NCBI GenBank assembly: GCA_050084985.1 | Contig: JBITNC010000002.1 | Coordinates: 12,710,001-12,774,000 of the forward strand | Origin: Nageia nagi | Taxonomy: Eukaryota; Pinophyta | Length of the DNA stretch: 64,000 bases | Reading direction: 5' to 3' | Part shown: positions 13,240 to 26,609 of the stretch, one piece after another | Layout of the letters: every line of letters starts with the position of its first letter | Numbering within the stretch: position 1 is the stretch's first letter | Program-made: the position numbers and the translations under genes | The notes under the pieces: generated by a model | The model's database searches: none | Told to the model about the DNA's origin: nothing | The model's input: the letters and a program-made list of their open reading frames with translations, nothing else

Positions 13240-13440
13240 AGATTAGTAGAATGTTATATATAAGGAGTGTGATTGTTAAAATTGGTGATTTAAGGTGATT
13301 TATGGAACAATTAAAGGCAATATAAATTTTAGGGGTTTTTACTTTATATTCTATTCAACAAGTTTTTACAAAGTTACGACATTTATTAGTTCAACATTTA
13401 GAGAGTAGTGGAATATGCATTATTGGAGTTGCTATCTACC
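13240..13440. repeat. Unclassified repeat R, copy 1, right part
   Basis: The stretch resumes the alignment broken at 9282. GGTGATTTAAGG and CAATTAAAGG here match GGTGACTTAAGG and CAACCAAAGG at about 44230-44265. TTCTATTCAACAAGTT matches TTCTATTTAATAAGTT near 44300. Confidence 0.55.
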
Positions 13441-16400
13441 AAATGTTTGTTCAATGCAAGTATATCATCCTTCCACGGAGAATTAAATGGATATATAGCC
13501 TATAAGTTTAGCATTTAGGTTAGCGTTAGGATTATTTTCAAAATTTTTAGTTTTTGTATCTCATAATTTGAATATGTTTTGTAAGATGCATTAATGTCTT
13601 CTAAAAGTTTTATGTTTCACAAATAAATTTTTTATATGATAGTTTTATTTATTTATTAAGAAAAATTGTATTAATGTCTTATCTGTGAATGCTTAACATA
13701 CTTGACTGATAGTATTACAAGTTCTAAATGAAAAATATCTTGTGTCATACCAAGCATATAGTGATGTCTTTTGGTGTTATTAGTATATGGTCACTATAAA
13801 TAGTAAATTGTTTGCACTAAAAACATTTAATGAGTATATGATAAAATGCATATTTGGCATTTATGTGCATTATTTTTAATTTTATTTTTATTATAAAATA
13901 AGATAAGATAAGATAAATCTTCTAACATTAATTTAAATCTATTGTTTTGTAGGACCTAATACCATAGTCTAGAAATGAATGCATATCAATTAATTACTTG
14001 GATATTTGAATCTATGGACCTAATTGAAGTTACAAATATTTTTGTAGGTTTTTCCCATGTGTTTGTAAAGTGAATCTAATTCATCCTCTATGGAATCTAT
14101 ATTGCAATACTTACTAATTATTATATACCTAAGGTGTCTTAGGTGTTGTTAATCTACTACTTTCATTATGTAAATCATCAAAATTAGTTCTTAATTTTGT
14201 GATTACAATTTTAGTTTTCAAAGTAGTAACCTAATGTGGGTAGGTAGAAATTTTGAGTTTTGGAATAATGATATTTTATTGTAAATTAGTTTTCTTTTAT
14301 CTTTGATGTTATCATAATCCCAAATTTTTTGTTTTATTTTATTTGTAATTATAACTTCTAACTTATCACTATTAGAAGGGGTTATGCTAAAACTAAGACA
14401 CTTATCAAATTCTTTTATCCAACATCTTTAAAGGCATTAATGAGTTAGAAAATTTTGTTGGGAAACTATAGGCAGTCTATGGGAATCTAACTTCTTTAAT
14501 TTATATTTTATAATATGTAACATTTTAAAGCTTCACATTCGATTGGGACTAATCTAGATTCCATGAGGTGGATAGGATAGGGTATGTTATTTCCAATTTT
14601 GAAGTTATTAAGTATAACTTATTTTTGAATTTATTCTTTTTTTATTAATTTATTATAGATTTTCTAAAATCATGCATATGAATTATTAGAGACATTAGAT
14701 TTCTTATTTTTGATTATCATCATTGGTATTGTAATTGTTCGATATCCACATTTCAATACTATTTCTTAATATGATTCATTAGTCTTTCTCAAGAAAAATA
14801 TGCATAATCCTCCATGTTATGATGATTGTGTACCTCTATAATTATAACAAATATTTTATTGATAGTATTTTATTTTAATAATCTTAGATAATTTATTTGT
14901 TATACTTAAGTTTCTATCTCATTACATTCAATTTGAAAATTGAGTAGTACCAAATGCATCATCTTCTATTATGTTATATTCTTTTATTGTATGTTTGTAT
15001 TTCCTTTGATATACTTATCCTTGAATCTTGATCTTGGTGGAATTATATTTTTGTTTGCAAGGTCCCTTTTTCAACTAGATCATGAGATTCATATTAATCA
15101 TTGTTATATTAGTAGTGATTATTTGTGTAGGTATATTATCCATACTATGTATATGGATTGTACTTATTTAATTATATCTTTTGTAACAATTGGATTCAAA
15201 TAATTACAAAAATCTCATCTAGGTTATTATTTATTATTTTCCTTGTTATGTGTTATATAACAATATAGAGATTTTTGTGTATTATTGAAAACTCTTGAGA
15301 ATTTCCTTTTGGCAAAACACTCATAACATTTGAACAAGGAAAAAACTTTGTAGCATTATTTATAATTATATTAATTTTAAATTCATTTTTTATATTCAAT
15401 TGTAAATTCATGTTTATATGCAAAGATGAATTATAGAATTTTGTTGTGATGCTTCATAAGAGATATCAATCAAATGTCGGATATATATTGAAAGCTTATA
15501 CTTAAATTCTAAAAATTTATTCTTATAGAGGTCTAATTCATTCTTATTATCAATATTAATAAGTTTAATATTCGATCAAATGGCATCATTATATAGTGTG
15601 ACTTATGGTTCTTTTAATTTATTATATCATGTGATTCATCGTAAAGAATCACACCACCTTCCCCAAGGGGTTACTATAGATTCGTTCACCCTTTGGCTAT
15701 AGAAAATATTTTCCCTACTATTAAACCTAAAAAAGTGAAATCACACCAACATTTTAAGTATTCTTGATAGTTTGATTAAATATTTTGCAAGATTCATCAT
15801 GTAAAAAATAATACGTATTCAGAATAGATCTTGAATAATACTTGCATGATTACACATAAGATTTAGAGATTGACCTTCTTGAAATATTTTATAGCTATAT
15901 TTTCTTGAAGTGGTGATTGCATTTGAGGATTACATAGTATATTAGATATTTTAAAAATCTCCTATTTTAATTTCTATTTACTAATTATTAGTTTGTATTG
16001 AAACATCAAATTGTTTCTTCTTATACTTTACCTATTTGAATAATTTCAAGTGCTATTGAAACAAGAAATTTGTCACTTATGGAAAAGAAATTCAAGAGAA
16101 AGAGGGGTTGTTATTGACAAGATTTACTTACAATATTTAGATAAATATTTCCGTTTTTTTCTTCTTCTAATCAAAGATAACTGTAACAATTAATTTCACG
16201 TTTTAGTTGGATAGCATGATGGAAGGATCTTTTCTATGAGAGAGTAAAACGTATAGGAATGTGGCTCACTCTACATCAATGGTAGTCAAAAGGATGGAAA
16301 CACTAGTAAGGATGAGTCAATGATAAAAAGGAAAATATGAATATGGATGAAAAACAACGACATTGCTGATATATATGACAGACAATAAAATTTGTGGGAA

Positions 16401-16570
16401 ATAATGTGTCAAGAGCATATAAACTAAGACAAAAGAGATCATCTCATTTAATCTATTTCTTTCTTCTTGTTGATAAAGTGCAAAATTTCATTTTTCTGCT
16501 ACATACGTAAAATGCATCGTTAAAGTATTGTGGATTGCATTAACAATTGCGGCTTCAATAACAAAAAGCT
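13441..16570. other. AT-rich DNA without recognisable features
   Basis: No retroelement motif or convincing exon was found. The 87-codon plus frame at 14940-15203 is rich in Phe, Ile and Tyr as expected for AT-rich noncoding DNA and matches nothing I know. Confidence 0.4.
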
Positions 16571-16584
16571 AACAAAGAACATAA

Positions 16585-17100
16585 ATAAAAGAGTACCTCC
16601 TATGGATCTTTCTCTCTGTTCGGAATCTAATGATTCTATCACAACAAAGCAGATCCTGAATATACAACGATAGCTAGATGGATATTAAAAATGCTTAGAA
16701 AGCTTAATATAATATAATACAAATTGTGTTTCTCTCGCCTCTCATAAGGATGCATTCTACCTATTGTTCCTGGTCTTATACGACTGTTCGGACAAGTCTT
16801 TTGGAGGGAAAACTCTTCAGAGACTGTAAAGCTGTGAATGTTGCAGTCAAAAATAGTTGTGGGGAAGGTTATGATTGAACATTCCATAAATTACTCTACA
16901 GTAAGCACCGACAAAACTATCACAATTGATCATTCTGGGGGCTTCCAAGGTCAACGGCAGCAATGATGAACACTCCCACCTTTCCAAGGTCCCCTCTTCC
17001 AAAACTCTTGTCAGCAACTTTGATAAAACAATGGCTTTCGAAGAACTCTTCCCGTTCTAATTCCTCACGAGGGAGGTGGGGGACGCACTAGTTTTCCAAG
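16585..17100 (-). other. Less AT-rich island, possible gene-derived fragment
   Basis: Base composition is visibly more balanced than in the flanks. At 16591-16605 it carries GAGTACCTCCTATGG, identical over 15 bases to 30113-30127 at the putative splice donor of the duplicated segment. On the minus strand from about 17080 to 16925 an uninterrupted frame reads EREEFFESHCFIKVADKSF followed by GRGDLGKVGVFIIAAVDLGS, which looks more protein-like than its surroundings but which I cannot assign. Whether this is a third, distant relative of the duplicated gene 5' end or an unrelated gene fragment is open. Confidence 0.3.
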
Positions 17101-17834
17101 ATTATTAAATATGAGATACAGTGACGACTGGGTGGGATAGGTTATTAATATATTTAGAAAGCAGACTTGGCCCCATGATATAGTCTCTTCAAATTAAAAG
17201 CTCTGAAGTACAGTTCATCATGGCAATGGTAATGAAATGATTAAAATACTGTTCAATTTTGAAATTTTCAAAGAAATAATTAAAATTAGAAAGATGGAGC
17301 ATGCGTGGGCTTTTTAATAAATTTGTGACGTATGCGGTATCTAGTAGTCGATATGATGATTCAAATTATAGGTGTATGAAAATGGGACTTTTGTAGCGTT
17401 AACTTTTAAGCTTGCAATCCTTTATCAGTTCGTTGCTACTCCCCTTTCAAAGGGTCAATGGGGACTAGCTTGGAAGGCTTATGTTTATAAAGAAATAAAT
17501 GAGTCATGAAAATTGAGAAGAAAATATATTAAGCATATATAATGAAAATGAAACGAACTGTTCATATTTGTAGTAAAAACATAAAGTTAAATTATATTAA
17601 TATTTATTAGAGATCAATTGATTTATAGAATAGAAAGTTGTAGTACCTCATTACATAGCATATATGTTTGGTATTGGGAATGGAATACGAGAGACAAGAA
17701 GGTTAACATATGATCAATTCAACCAACAACTGAAAATAAAGGGTAAATTAAAGAAGTTAGGAAGTTCTATACAAACATCCTACGAATTTAACATAAAAGA
17801 TACTTCACTTTTGTATATATAATTCCTAAAACTA

Positions 17835-17887
<53 letters not shown>

Positions 17888-19390
17888 AAGTTGATTTTTT
17901 TTTCAAATTTTAAGATTGATTTTTTAAATTATACAAATAATTTGAGATATTAAATTTAATTGCTGAAAAGAAAATTATTTAACATAATGAATACCATCAA
18001 TTGCAATGAGATTCTATTATATTAATAATGAAATCAAAGGAAAATTAGAAAATCAGGAGAAGTCTAGAGGGTTCAATTCGAGAACTTCAAAATTAGTAAA
18101 ATATGGTTGACAAAAAATTTTAAATTTTATGATGAATAGTAGATTACCTTTTACAATTTCATTTTTAATGATTGCTATTTGAGAGTTAAATGTTCAATTT
18201 TGTTTATCAACTTATAATTATTGCCACTACAAGATATATGAGATTATAATTTGAGGTAGACATCTACAATCTTCAATTTAAATATATTTTTAGTAATTGT
18301 TGTTGAAACTTCAAAATCATAATTTGTGATGATAATTTAATTTCAAACTAAATAAATTAAAAATAAAAATTACTATGAAAATAATTGTAGTAAATACTAT
18401 TTATAAAATAGAAACTAGGAAAATAAATCATATTTTTTGAAATAACAATGCAGTTTCAATTATAAAATTATTACACATTTATGCAAATGATCATATTAGA
18501 ACCATTTTTTTAAATAGGAGTAATCAAGCAAAAGAAAAATAAAATAAAATACAATGCTAAAGAAAAAGTCATAGTAAATAAAACAAAATAAATATCCATA
18601 CGCATCAACACAAAGATGTGATGTCCAACCTAAAGAATTCATCTTCCAAACATAAAATATCTACTTTGAAAGCTATCATCTTTCTTGAGAATTATTTGAT
18701 AAACTCTAATAATTAAAATAACCTTCTCATTCTATTAGAATTCCAAACAAAAATCCTATTTCAAAACGCTAATTATAAATTTTGTACTTTTTTGAATAAT
18801 CATAAATGCAATTTTTATTTGAATATAGTAATAAAACCACTCTACCTTTAAAAGAATTCATGTAACATTAGGATATTGGTTAAAGACTCTATACCGTCAT
18901 CATTTCATTTGAATTTTTATAAACACCTTATTAAGATATCAAAATAATTGTTGGTGTTCTTGGTGGCATATTTTTATTATGCTTGATCTATTTTTTTACC
19001 ATGCCATCTCCTTATCCGAGAGATCAATTATATTACAATAATTTCAATCTTCAAATTCTTATTAGTAAGATAGTCTTGCATTTAGTACTTTTTTGAAATG
19101 TTATAGAATAATTTTGTTTTCTTGCATAATTTCATCAAAGTATTTATTTGATTATCAAAATAAGAAAATAATTAAAATTGATTTTAGAGAGAAAAAAGGG
19201 TAAACAATTCATGAATACATAATAAAATTTATAAAATAAGTAACTTTGCATGGGATTTCTCTTCAAGGTCCTCAAGTATTGATGGAGTATATTTGAAGGC
19301 TACATATTCGTTCACAAAATATTCTAATATTATTTAATCCTACCAATTTTGACCAAAAGAGTGAGAAAGCCCAATATTTGGAATAATATT
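17101..19390. other. AT-rich DNA with one dinucleotide run
   Basis: Nothing coding was recognised. It contains the (AT)n run at 17840-17884. Confidence 0.4.
17840..17884. repeat. (AT)n microsatellite
   Basis: An uninterrupted AT dinucleotide run of about 45 bases. Confidence 0.95.
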
Positions 19391-19399
19391 AAAGATAAC

Positions 19400-22300
19400 G
19401 GTAGCAATATGTGAACTCCAATAAAAATCAAAACCATAAGGGGAATCAAGGAAGAAAATTTAAATACAAATGAAAGGGGAAATAATGAGAAAAGAAGATC
19501 ACAAATACCATAAATAAAGGATATAATGATAAATGTGGTTCACATTATGACAAGGATAGACATGTAAATGAGAAATATTGGAAGCTTTAACATAAATTGT
19601 ACCCCTATAAGAAGATGAAGAATCAAGAAAGGAAGAATGTAATTGTCATTTAATGTAACAATGTTGAGGATAATTCTTATGTATATGAGAAAATTGATTA
19701 TGTATTTTTCCAAATAGTTTAAAATGATAAGATAATTGAAGGGAAGAAGTTACACCTATTCCATATCAAGATCCACACAAACAAGACAAGTATTAAGTCT
19801 ATCATTGATCCTAATTCTGAAGATAACTTGCTTACTAAATGTTTGGAGAATAAACTAGGATAAAACACAAATAATCATACTCATACATATTCTTTAATTT
19901 GGTTTTATAATAATGTCAAGTTGAAGTTCATAAAACAATATTAATTTAAATTTTTTATTAATTTTAGATGTATTGAAGAAGTATTATTTGATATGATACT
20001 TTTAGATATATGTGGTATTAGTTTTAAAAATATCTATTTATTTGATAAAGATGTTATTTATCTCAAGAGAAAGAATCAGTGTATGTTGATCAAAGATGAA
20101 ATCTCCTATAATATTTATACCCATAAAGCCAAAAAGTGGATACCTTTGGTAATAACTAGCTAGGTGGAAAGAATGATTAATACAAGTAAGACATTTGCAC
20201 TAGTCATAGTCTAGGATTCTATTGATAATACTATCAATATAATATTGCTCATGACCCATTCCAATGTAGTATCTAGGTAACCGATAATACATTTTCATAA
20301 TATTCAAGAGTAGGAACTTTCTTATGAGTTTAAAAATGTATTTCATGAGAAAATAGGACTACCACCTAAGTAGTATATTCAACATGAGATTTAGTTAAAT
20401 TTTTTGATGCACCTCTTCCAAACATATAATTGTATAAGAAAATATTTTTTTAGTATGAGGAGATTAAAAATTAGATTCAAGAATTAGTGAATAAGTGTGT
20501 GATTAGATTTAGCAAATGTGCATGTGGATCACATGTTGCTTTGGTTCCTAAGATGAATGGTTCTTAGATATTGTTTATTGATTTTATGTCATTGAATAAA
20601 ATCAACATCAAGAATTTATATACATTGCCTTAGATAGATTATCTAGGCAAGATGCCATTCCAAGATGGAATTGAGGAGTGGATATAATCAGGTGAGAATC
20701 AAGGAGAAGAATATTTAGAAAATAGATTTTGAGAAAACACAATGCCAATATGAATGTCCTATTAAACCTCTTATTTATTATTTTATTATTGCTTACTTGG
20801 TGATAATCATATGTATATTCATACTTTCGAGAATCAATAATACATACTATGCAAGTTCTTTGAACTTAATAAAAATAAATGTTATTGTTAAAAATTAGTA
20901 AACATGAATTTAGTAACTAATCTTTGGTGTATTTAGGATATATTATCAGTGGAGGATAACTTAAAGTAGATACTAAAACATTAGAGATATTGTGAATTAC
21001 TTAAGGCCAAGAAATATAACTAAAACAAGGACATTCTTAGGGACTATTCAATGCCTTACGAATTCTTTTTGCAATTTTTTTTTAATTTCATTCACTTTTG
21101 CATATTATTATAGGAAAGAGTCAAGGTTTTAAATGGGGAAAGAAGCAAAAAACATATTTTAATTTACTAAAGTAACAAATCAATAATGCACCTACTTTTA
21201 CACTCTATAATTTGCAATAGCCTTTTGAGATTGAGGCTAATGCTACTTAGTATTCCATGGGAGGAATTTTGATGCAAAGAAGGAGACTTTTTGTTACCAT
21301 TATAAGAAATTTACTATGATAATTTTTAACTATCCTACATATCAAAAGTAGTTTTTTGCACTAGTCCAAGTGATGAAGAAATGAAACCATTATCTCATTG
21401 GCAAGGAGATAATAATTCATACTAATTATTAGTTTTTGCAACATTTGAAAACTCATTCAAATTTGCAATAAATAAGGTACTATAGGTGGATTATTTTACT
21501 ACAAAAATTCCTTCTAGCTCTAATATACATAAAATGTAGCATAATGAAATAACTAACATGCTTTCCAGATATCCTATTATAGGAAAAGAGATCACAAATG
21601 GTCCTCATTGTACAAATTTTGGGCTATCAATGGTCCTTTAGTAGAAGATATTTGTAATTCTAGTATTTAGGTTGCTTTCTAAGAAGCATATGTCCAAGAT
21701 TTTGGCTTTAGAGAAGTTTATCAAAGACTAAAATAATCATCTACGTTCAATTTTTAAGGTATGGATGAATATCACTTACAAGATAGACTACTTTCAAATT
21801 TGAATACTTAATTTGTTCAAAAGAGTGAAATACTTTAGTTAATTAGAGAGGCACATACATCCAAAATTGTTATGCGTTAAGGGTTGGATAGAGAATTATA
21901 AATTTCTAAGGGTTTACATTTTAGCATAAAATACAATAATAAGTTTCTAAGAATATTTTAGGGTGTGTAATTTGTTGCACTAAGAAGCTTAATAATAGGA
22001 AATTAGGTTTGTATTAGCTACTACTAGTTCTAAATTTCTATTGGGAGAGTATATATATATAGATGTTTTTACATGGATTGCCTATGTGTAAGTGGAAACA
22101 TGAGTATTTATTTGTTATAATGGATAAATTTAGTAAGATGTATATTTTCATTCTATGCAAGAAGATTATTATAGGATAAGAAGCTACAAATATTTTCTTT
22201 TATCATGTGTGTATTCCTTTTTTTTTTGCCTAATTCAATTTGTTGGGATAAAGATTCAATATTCTTGGCCTTATTTTAGATTTATTTCTAAGAGAAGTTA

Positions 22301-22900
22301 TATATAAGATTAAAATTAATTACTAGTTTTCATCCTCAAATGGATGGTGAAACTAAGGTAGTGAATAGAATAGTAAATCAACTCTTGAGAGGTTATTGTG
22401 GTAGTAATCAAAATACATAGAATGGAAAAATTTTATATCTAACATTCCTATAATAGGTTTATTCACACTTATATAAGTAATACTTTATTTGAAACTTATT
22501 TTGGTTACCTTCTACCATCACCTTTTGATTGTATTTTAGGATACAAATTCATAAATAAGATTCAATTCTGAAAGAGAAAGAATAAGTTGATAAATTTTTA
22601 TATATATATAATTAAGAAATTGATTTGAATATTGAAAAACAAATTAAGAAAAGTTAATCCAATCACAAATTAAGGCATGAAAATCATTGAGTTGACTTTA
22701 AATTCCAAGTAAGAGAGAATTTGGTCATATTTTAATAAGGAGAAATTGTAAGAACTAACCAAGAAGTTGTTCCTATAAGATATGGAACATTTTTTATAAT
22801 TAATAAAGTAAGTGAAAATAACTTTGGATTGGATCTACCAACCTATATGAACATCTTTTTTTGATAAAATTTGGATAAATTTGATTTATAATCAAATATT
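19400..22900 (+). pseudogene. Ty3-gypsy gag-pol relic
   Basis: A colinear but heavily broken gypsy polyprotein. A knuckle-like CGSHYDKDRH lies near 19540. A protease-region block (KIHTNKTSIKSIIDPNSEDN, then LDICGISFKNIYL) spans 19770-20060. GLPPK.YIQHEI near 20350 opens the RT. KCACGSHVALVPKMNGS and LYTLP follow, with the central RT reduced by deletion, then GYIISGGQLKVDTKTLEIL near 20940 and RNase H pieces to 21580. Integrase reads GLPMCKWKHEYLFVIMDKFS near 22080. A C-terminal block FQVREN...VVPIRYGTFF and LDLPTYM lies at 22700-22850. No intact frame or LTR pair is visible. Order and motifs support Ty3-gypsy; the clade is not assigned. Confidence 0.75.
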
Positions 22901-23179
22901 ATATAGAGTTTTGAGAGGACTTTTCAAACCTTTTACATAAAGGGATTTAAAATTGAGTATAATATAATGCATAAAAATGGAGTTTTGAAAATATAAAATT
23001 TATCCTTTAACACTATCCTCCTAAGCTACAACATTTAAAATTAACAAATCATTTAAATTATTTAAAAATTATTCATCTAAAAGAGCTACACAAATTAAAA
23101 GTAAATTCATTCAAATTCAACAATATAACCCAACTTTAGGTTTTTAAATTTTAAATCCCTATAACATCATATTCTTCTA

Positions 23180-24010
23180 CTCATATCTTGGTAGTATGAA
23201 TTGAACGTTCAAAAGATAATATTTTGTGTTGTTTATTTAGTTTTATGGAAGTGGGTTCCCTCATGTTTGAGTTTCTCTTTACCTTTCTCATTTTGTATGT
23301 CTTCAAATTTGATATTTTATTTATGGAACTTCTAGTTATTATCCTAATTTCCATCTTCCTCATTTTTCTTGGTTGAGTTCACCTCCTTCTTTGAGCACAA
23401 GATTCCTCAATTGTATGCTCTTCTTGTAGTTGAATCTTATTCCTTTTTGACAAGTTTTGAATCTTATGGCCCATTTGTTGATAATAATAACATATGATGG
23501 AATAACTCTTATATTAAATATATTTTACATAAGATCCCCATATTGAGAAAAAGGAGATGGTTTTTTGCCATGTAGTAGATAATTTCCTCTATAAACTAAT
23601 TTAGCATTTCTCAAATCAAAAGGAATTTTCATATTTTTCTTAATATAATCATTTAGGCCTTAAAATAATCCAATAGCTCTACCTATATTTTTGAATCCTT
23701 TTTCACTCCAAAATTCCATTAGTAATCTATATAGATTTATCCAAACTAGATACCCAACTACCTTCTCAGTAAGGGGGATAAAACTTTTAGACCATTTTCG
23801 CATATATAGCCCCCTTTTCCTAAAGAACTAGTTGAATTTATGCTTCATAACCCATTTACAATCATCAATATTTTCAAAAATATACATCAAAAATTGCAAG
23901 TGAGAATCCCCAAACTAACCTCACTCTCACATTGTAAATTATCTATTACAATTTATAATAGGTCTTTTCAATCCCAAAATTAACCCTTGATCTTGCATAT
24001 AATGGATCTC
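23180..24010 (-). pseudogene. DUF4283 / zinc-knuckle protein relic
   Basis: Minus-strand reading from about 23960 gives GLYMRKWSKSFIPL, then VGYLVWINLYRLLMEFWSEK and GFKNIGRAIG. This matches the plant DUF4283 pattern (GL...W.P.F.P......VW.RL..LP.E.W....L..IG...G). Further on, a degraded CYYYQQMGHKIQNL resembles a CCHC knuckle that has lost one Cys. Stops occur, for example after RAIGLF. DUF4283 plus knuckle is common in LINE ORF1-type proteins and related plant repeat proteins; no RT is attached here. It lies antisense between two plus-strand gypsy relics. The final minus frame 23363-23181 is Arg/Lys/Ser-rich and may be its tail. Confidence 0.6.
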
Positions 24011-24690
24011 ATTTGTATCTCTTTGAGATTTACTCCTATTTCAACATCCTCAAGATTGATAGAAATTATATGAGGTCCCTCAAAACTAAAATTATTTTAT
24101 TCATTATTATTGTTTATTTCCTTTTGCTATTCATACTTTATTCTTTCTCCAATTTTTTATTTACCATCTGATTGGAGTCCTACATATGAGTTCGAGAGAT
24201 TTCCATTATCATTGGTGATAATCACTGTAGGCACATGTCTAGCTTCCTTCTCTCATTTTGCCTCCATTTATTTTTCCTTAAATGCCTATATGGATATCTA
24301 TTTATTTATGATTGTGAATATATTTAAATTGTTTGAGCCATACATCAATGCTAACTAAAGAAGGAGGAGGAATGGGTTATGTTTTTCATTAATTGATGAC
24401 CTATCTTCTAGTACCATTCATGCACTTAGAAAGGATTCAATTTTGCAAAAGAAGGTTAGTAGTACAAGAAGGGTTCAACAAAGAATTTGGTCGATTTAAT
24501 ATAATGGATAGATACCTAACAAAGGTAAGTGGTGTCAAAGAACCAATGTAGGTGAGGTTTCCTCAAATACTTTAAATGTAATAGGTTGCAACATGTCCAC
24601 CAATTCAAGTACAATTTAAAAGGAATAACCTATTATAAAAAATCTAAATGTTTAGTATTATTAGAGTTGAGTGTTTATGTAATATTATGT
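24011..24690. other. Unassigned stretch
   Basis: An 82-codon plus frame at 24110-24358 is hydrophobic (FYLPSDWSPTYEFERF, then Ile/Val/Phe-rich) but overlaps DNA antisense to the DUF4283 relic's 5' side and has no known motif. I do not call it a gene. Confidence 0.3.
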
Positions 24691-26600
24691 TATAAGACGG
24701 AGGGAAATTCGATCAAAGGAAAATGAAATTAATGTAGCATTGGCCACTTCCAAAATCCCTTCATAGTCAAATGGTTTCTTTGGGGCATATAGTTTACTAC
24801 AAAACTACTATAAGAGATTATGAGAAAATTGTAGGATCACCTATAAAGAAATATGTATTTGCATAAAAATAAGAAATTACTTATAACTAATACCAATTTT
24901 AGCTACCTTTAAATTTCTAAAGTATTTTCTATTGAATGTGATTCTTTAGTAATTAGTATTAGTATAGTATCTTATTAGAGTAAGTTGCTATGAATAAAAA
25001 ATTAGTTATATCTACATATGAGAATGAAATTCTACATATTTTAAATGCAATCAGGAAATGGATATGATATTTAATGGTCATTATATTAAAATATATCATA
25101 GAAGCCTTAAATATTTTTTGGAGCAACATATTTCATCTTTAGTGCAACATAAGTGGGTAACAAAGATGTTCAATTATGATTTAGAGAGAATATAAAAATG
25201 CAAAAAAATATTATGGTTAATGCTCTCTCTAGAAAATATGAAGATTCAACAATGGTATATGCCATATCATATCACACACTAATGTGGATAAAATAAAAAA
25301 TTAAGAATGGAAGAATGATCTTATGGAATCTAGTATATTCAACATTTAGTATCAAGTAAATACATATAAAATAGTATTAAGGATAGTGTTTTAGATAAAA
25401 TCATTTTAAGGTTACAAAATAAATTTGATATTACAAAAATTACATGTGTCACTTATAGTCTATTGTTTAGTATTTCTCGTAATATACTAAAAGGTGAAGT
25501 AATCTTTTTTTTTTCAATAAATGTAATATAAAAGGGCATAAAAAGATTTATGAAAGATTATGAGTTGTTGCGAAGGAATAGATAAGAAATTATCTAAAAT
25601 TTCAAGAATAGTACAACCAATTTCTATTAAAAAAATAAATGGGGAGACATATACTTAGACATCATTAACGGTCTACCTAAATCTAAAGTGAAAATAATGA
25701 CTTTTATGGTGGTTTATAATCTTTCAAAATATGTATATTTTATGCACTAGAACAGTTAATCATAGCTGGTAATGTAGTTAAGGTATGTTTGGATCAAATT
25801 TTCAAGTTGCATTATATGCCTAAAACTATTGTATATGATAAAGATCCAATTTTCACCAACAAATTTTTAAATAAATTTTTTATTTAAGTTGCATAAAACC
25901 TAAAATATTCTTACTATACCAACTACAAATAGCTAGGTTGAACTAAAGTAGTCAATAAATGCTTAGCTACTTATTTGTTCATGACATAAGCAACAACACT
26001 TCTTGTTCAAGGAGTTGGAAGACAAGTTTGTATGAAGGTACTCACATTGAAGGTTTTATGTTCAACTTCTACAATCTACATTGGTGATATTCAAATACTA
26101 GTGATAGATGCTAAAAACTAATAGGTTTCAAAGGATGTTAATATTGGCATTACATTTACCTTTTTATATCATCTACCTACTAGAAGGCCTCCATTTATAG
26201 TTTTATATGGTCAAAAAACTCATCTAATGATAAATTACTTAGAAGGGTGGAGTAACTTCTTACCACAAATGGAAGAAGTATTAACTATACTCAAAGATAG
26301 TTTGAGCTAGGAGCAAAGTATGATGAACTAATCAAAACATCAAAATAGGAGAAAATACATTTAGTCTTTCATATATATATATATATTAAATAGTGTCATT
26401 GACCATACTAGACATTGATTATTGAATTGGATGAAGAAGGACTAGTGACATTGTAACCAAAAGTTGTGATGTGGAACAAGAAGAAGCACCTAAGACAATC
26501 AAATATGATTGATTTCTCATCATAAGAAGATCCATCAAATGAGGGTACCATATGGGAATAAAAAAATATGCCTAAAAAATTATTGGCTTTCAAAACAAAT
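24690..26600 (+). pseudogene. Ty3-gypsy chromovirus relic (RNase H-integrase-chromodomain)
   Basis: The plus strand starts near the end of RT/connection (LATSKIPS..SNGFFGAYSLL at 24735). RNase H is seen as FLEQHISSLVQHKWVTKMFN and YDLERI near 25110-25190. Integrase follows with IYLDIINGLPKSKVKIM (25650), MPKTIVYDKDPIFTNKF (about 25820; DKDP keeps the second catalytic Asp), RRPPFIVLYG (26185) and NYLEGW (26230). After KDSLS..QS, the block IIELDEEGLVTL, NKKKHLRQ and DPSNEGTIWE (26410-26560) matches the chromodomain end of plant chromoviruses. Stops and frame changes are frequent. A purine-rich GGAGGAGGG at 26610 could be its polypurine tract. Confidence 0.75.
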
Positions 26601-26609
26601 ACTTGTGAT

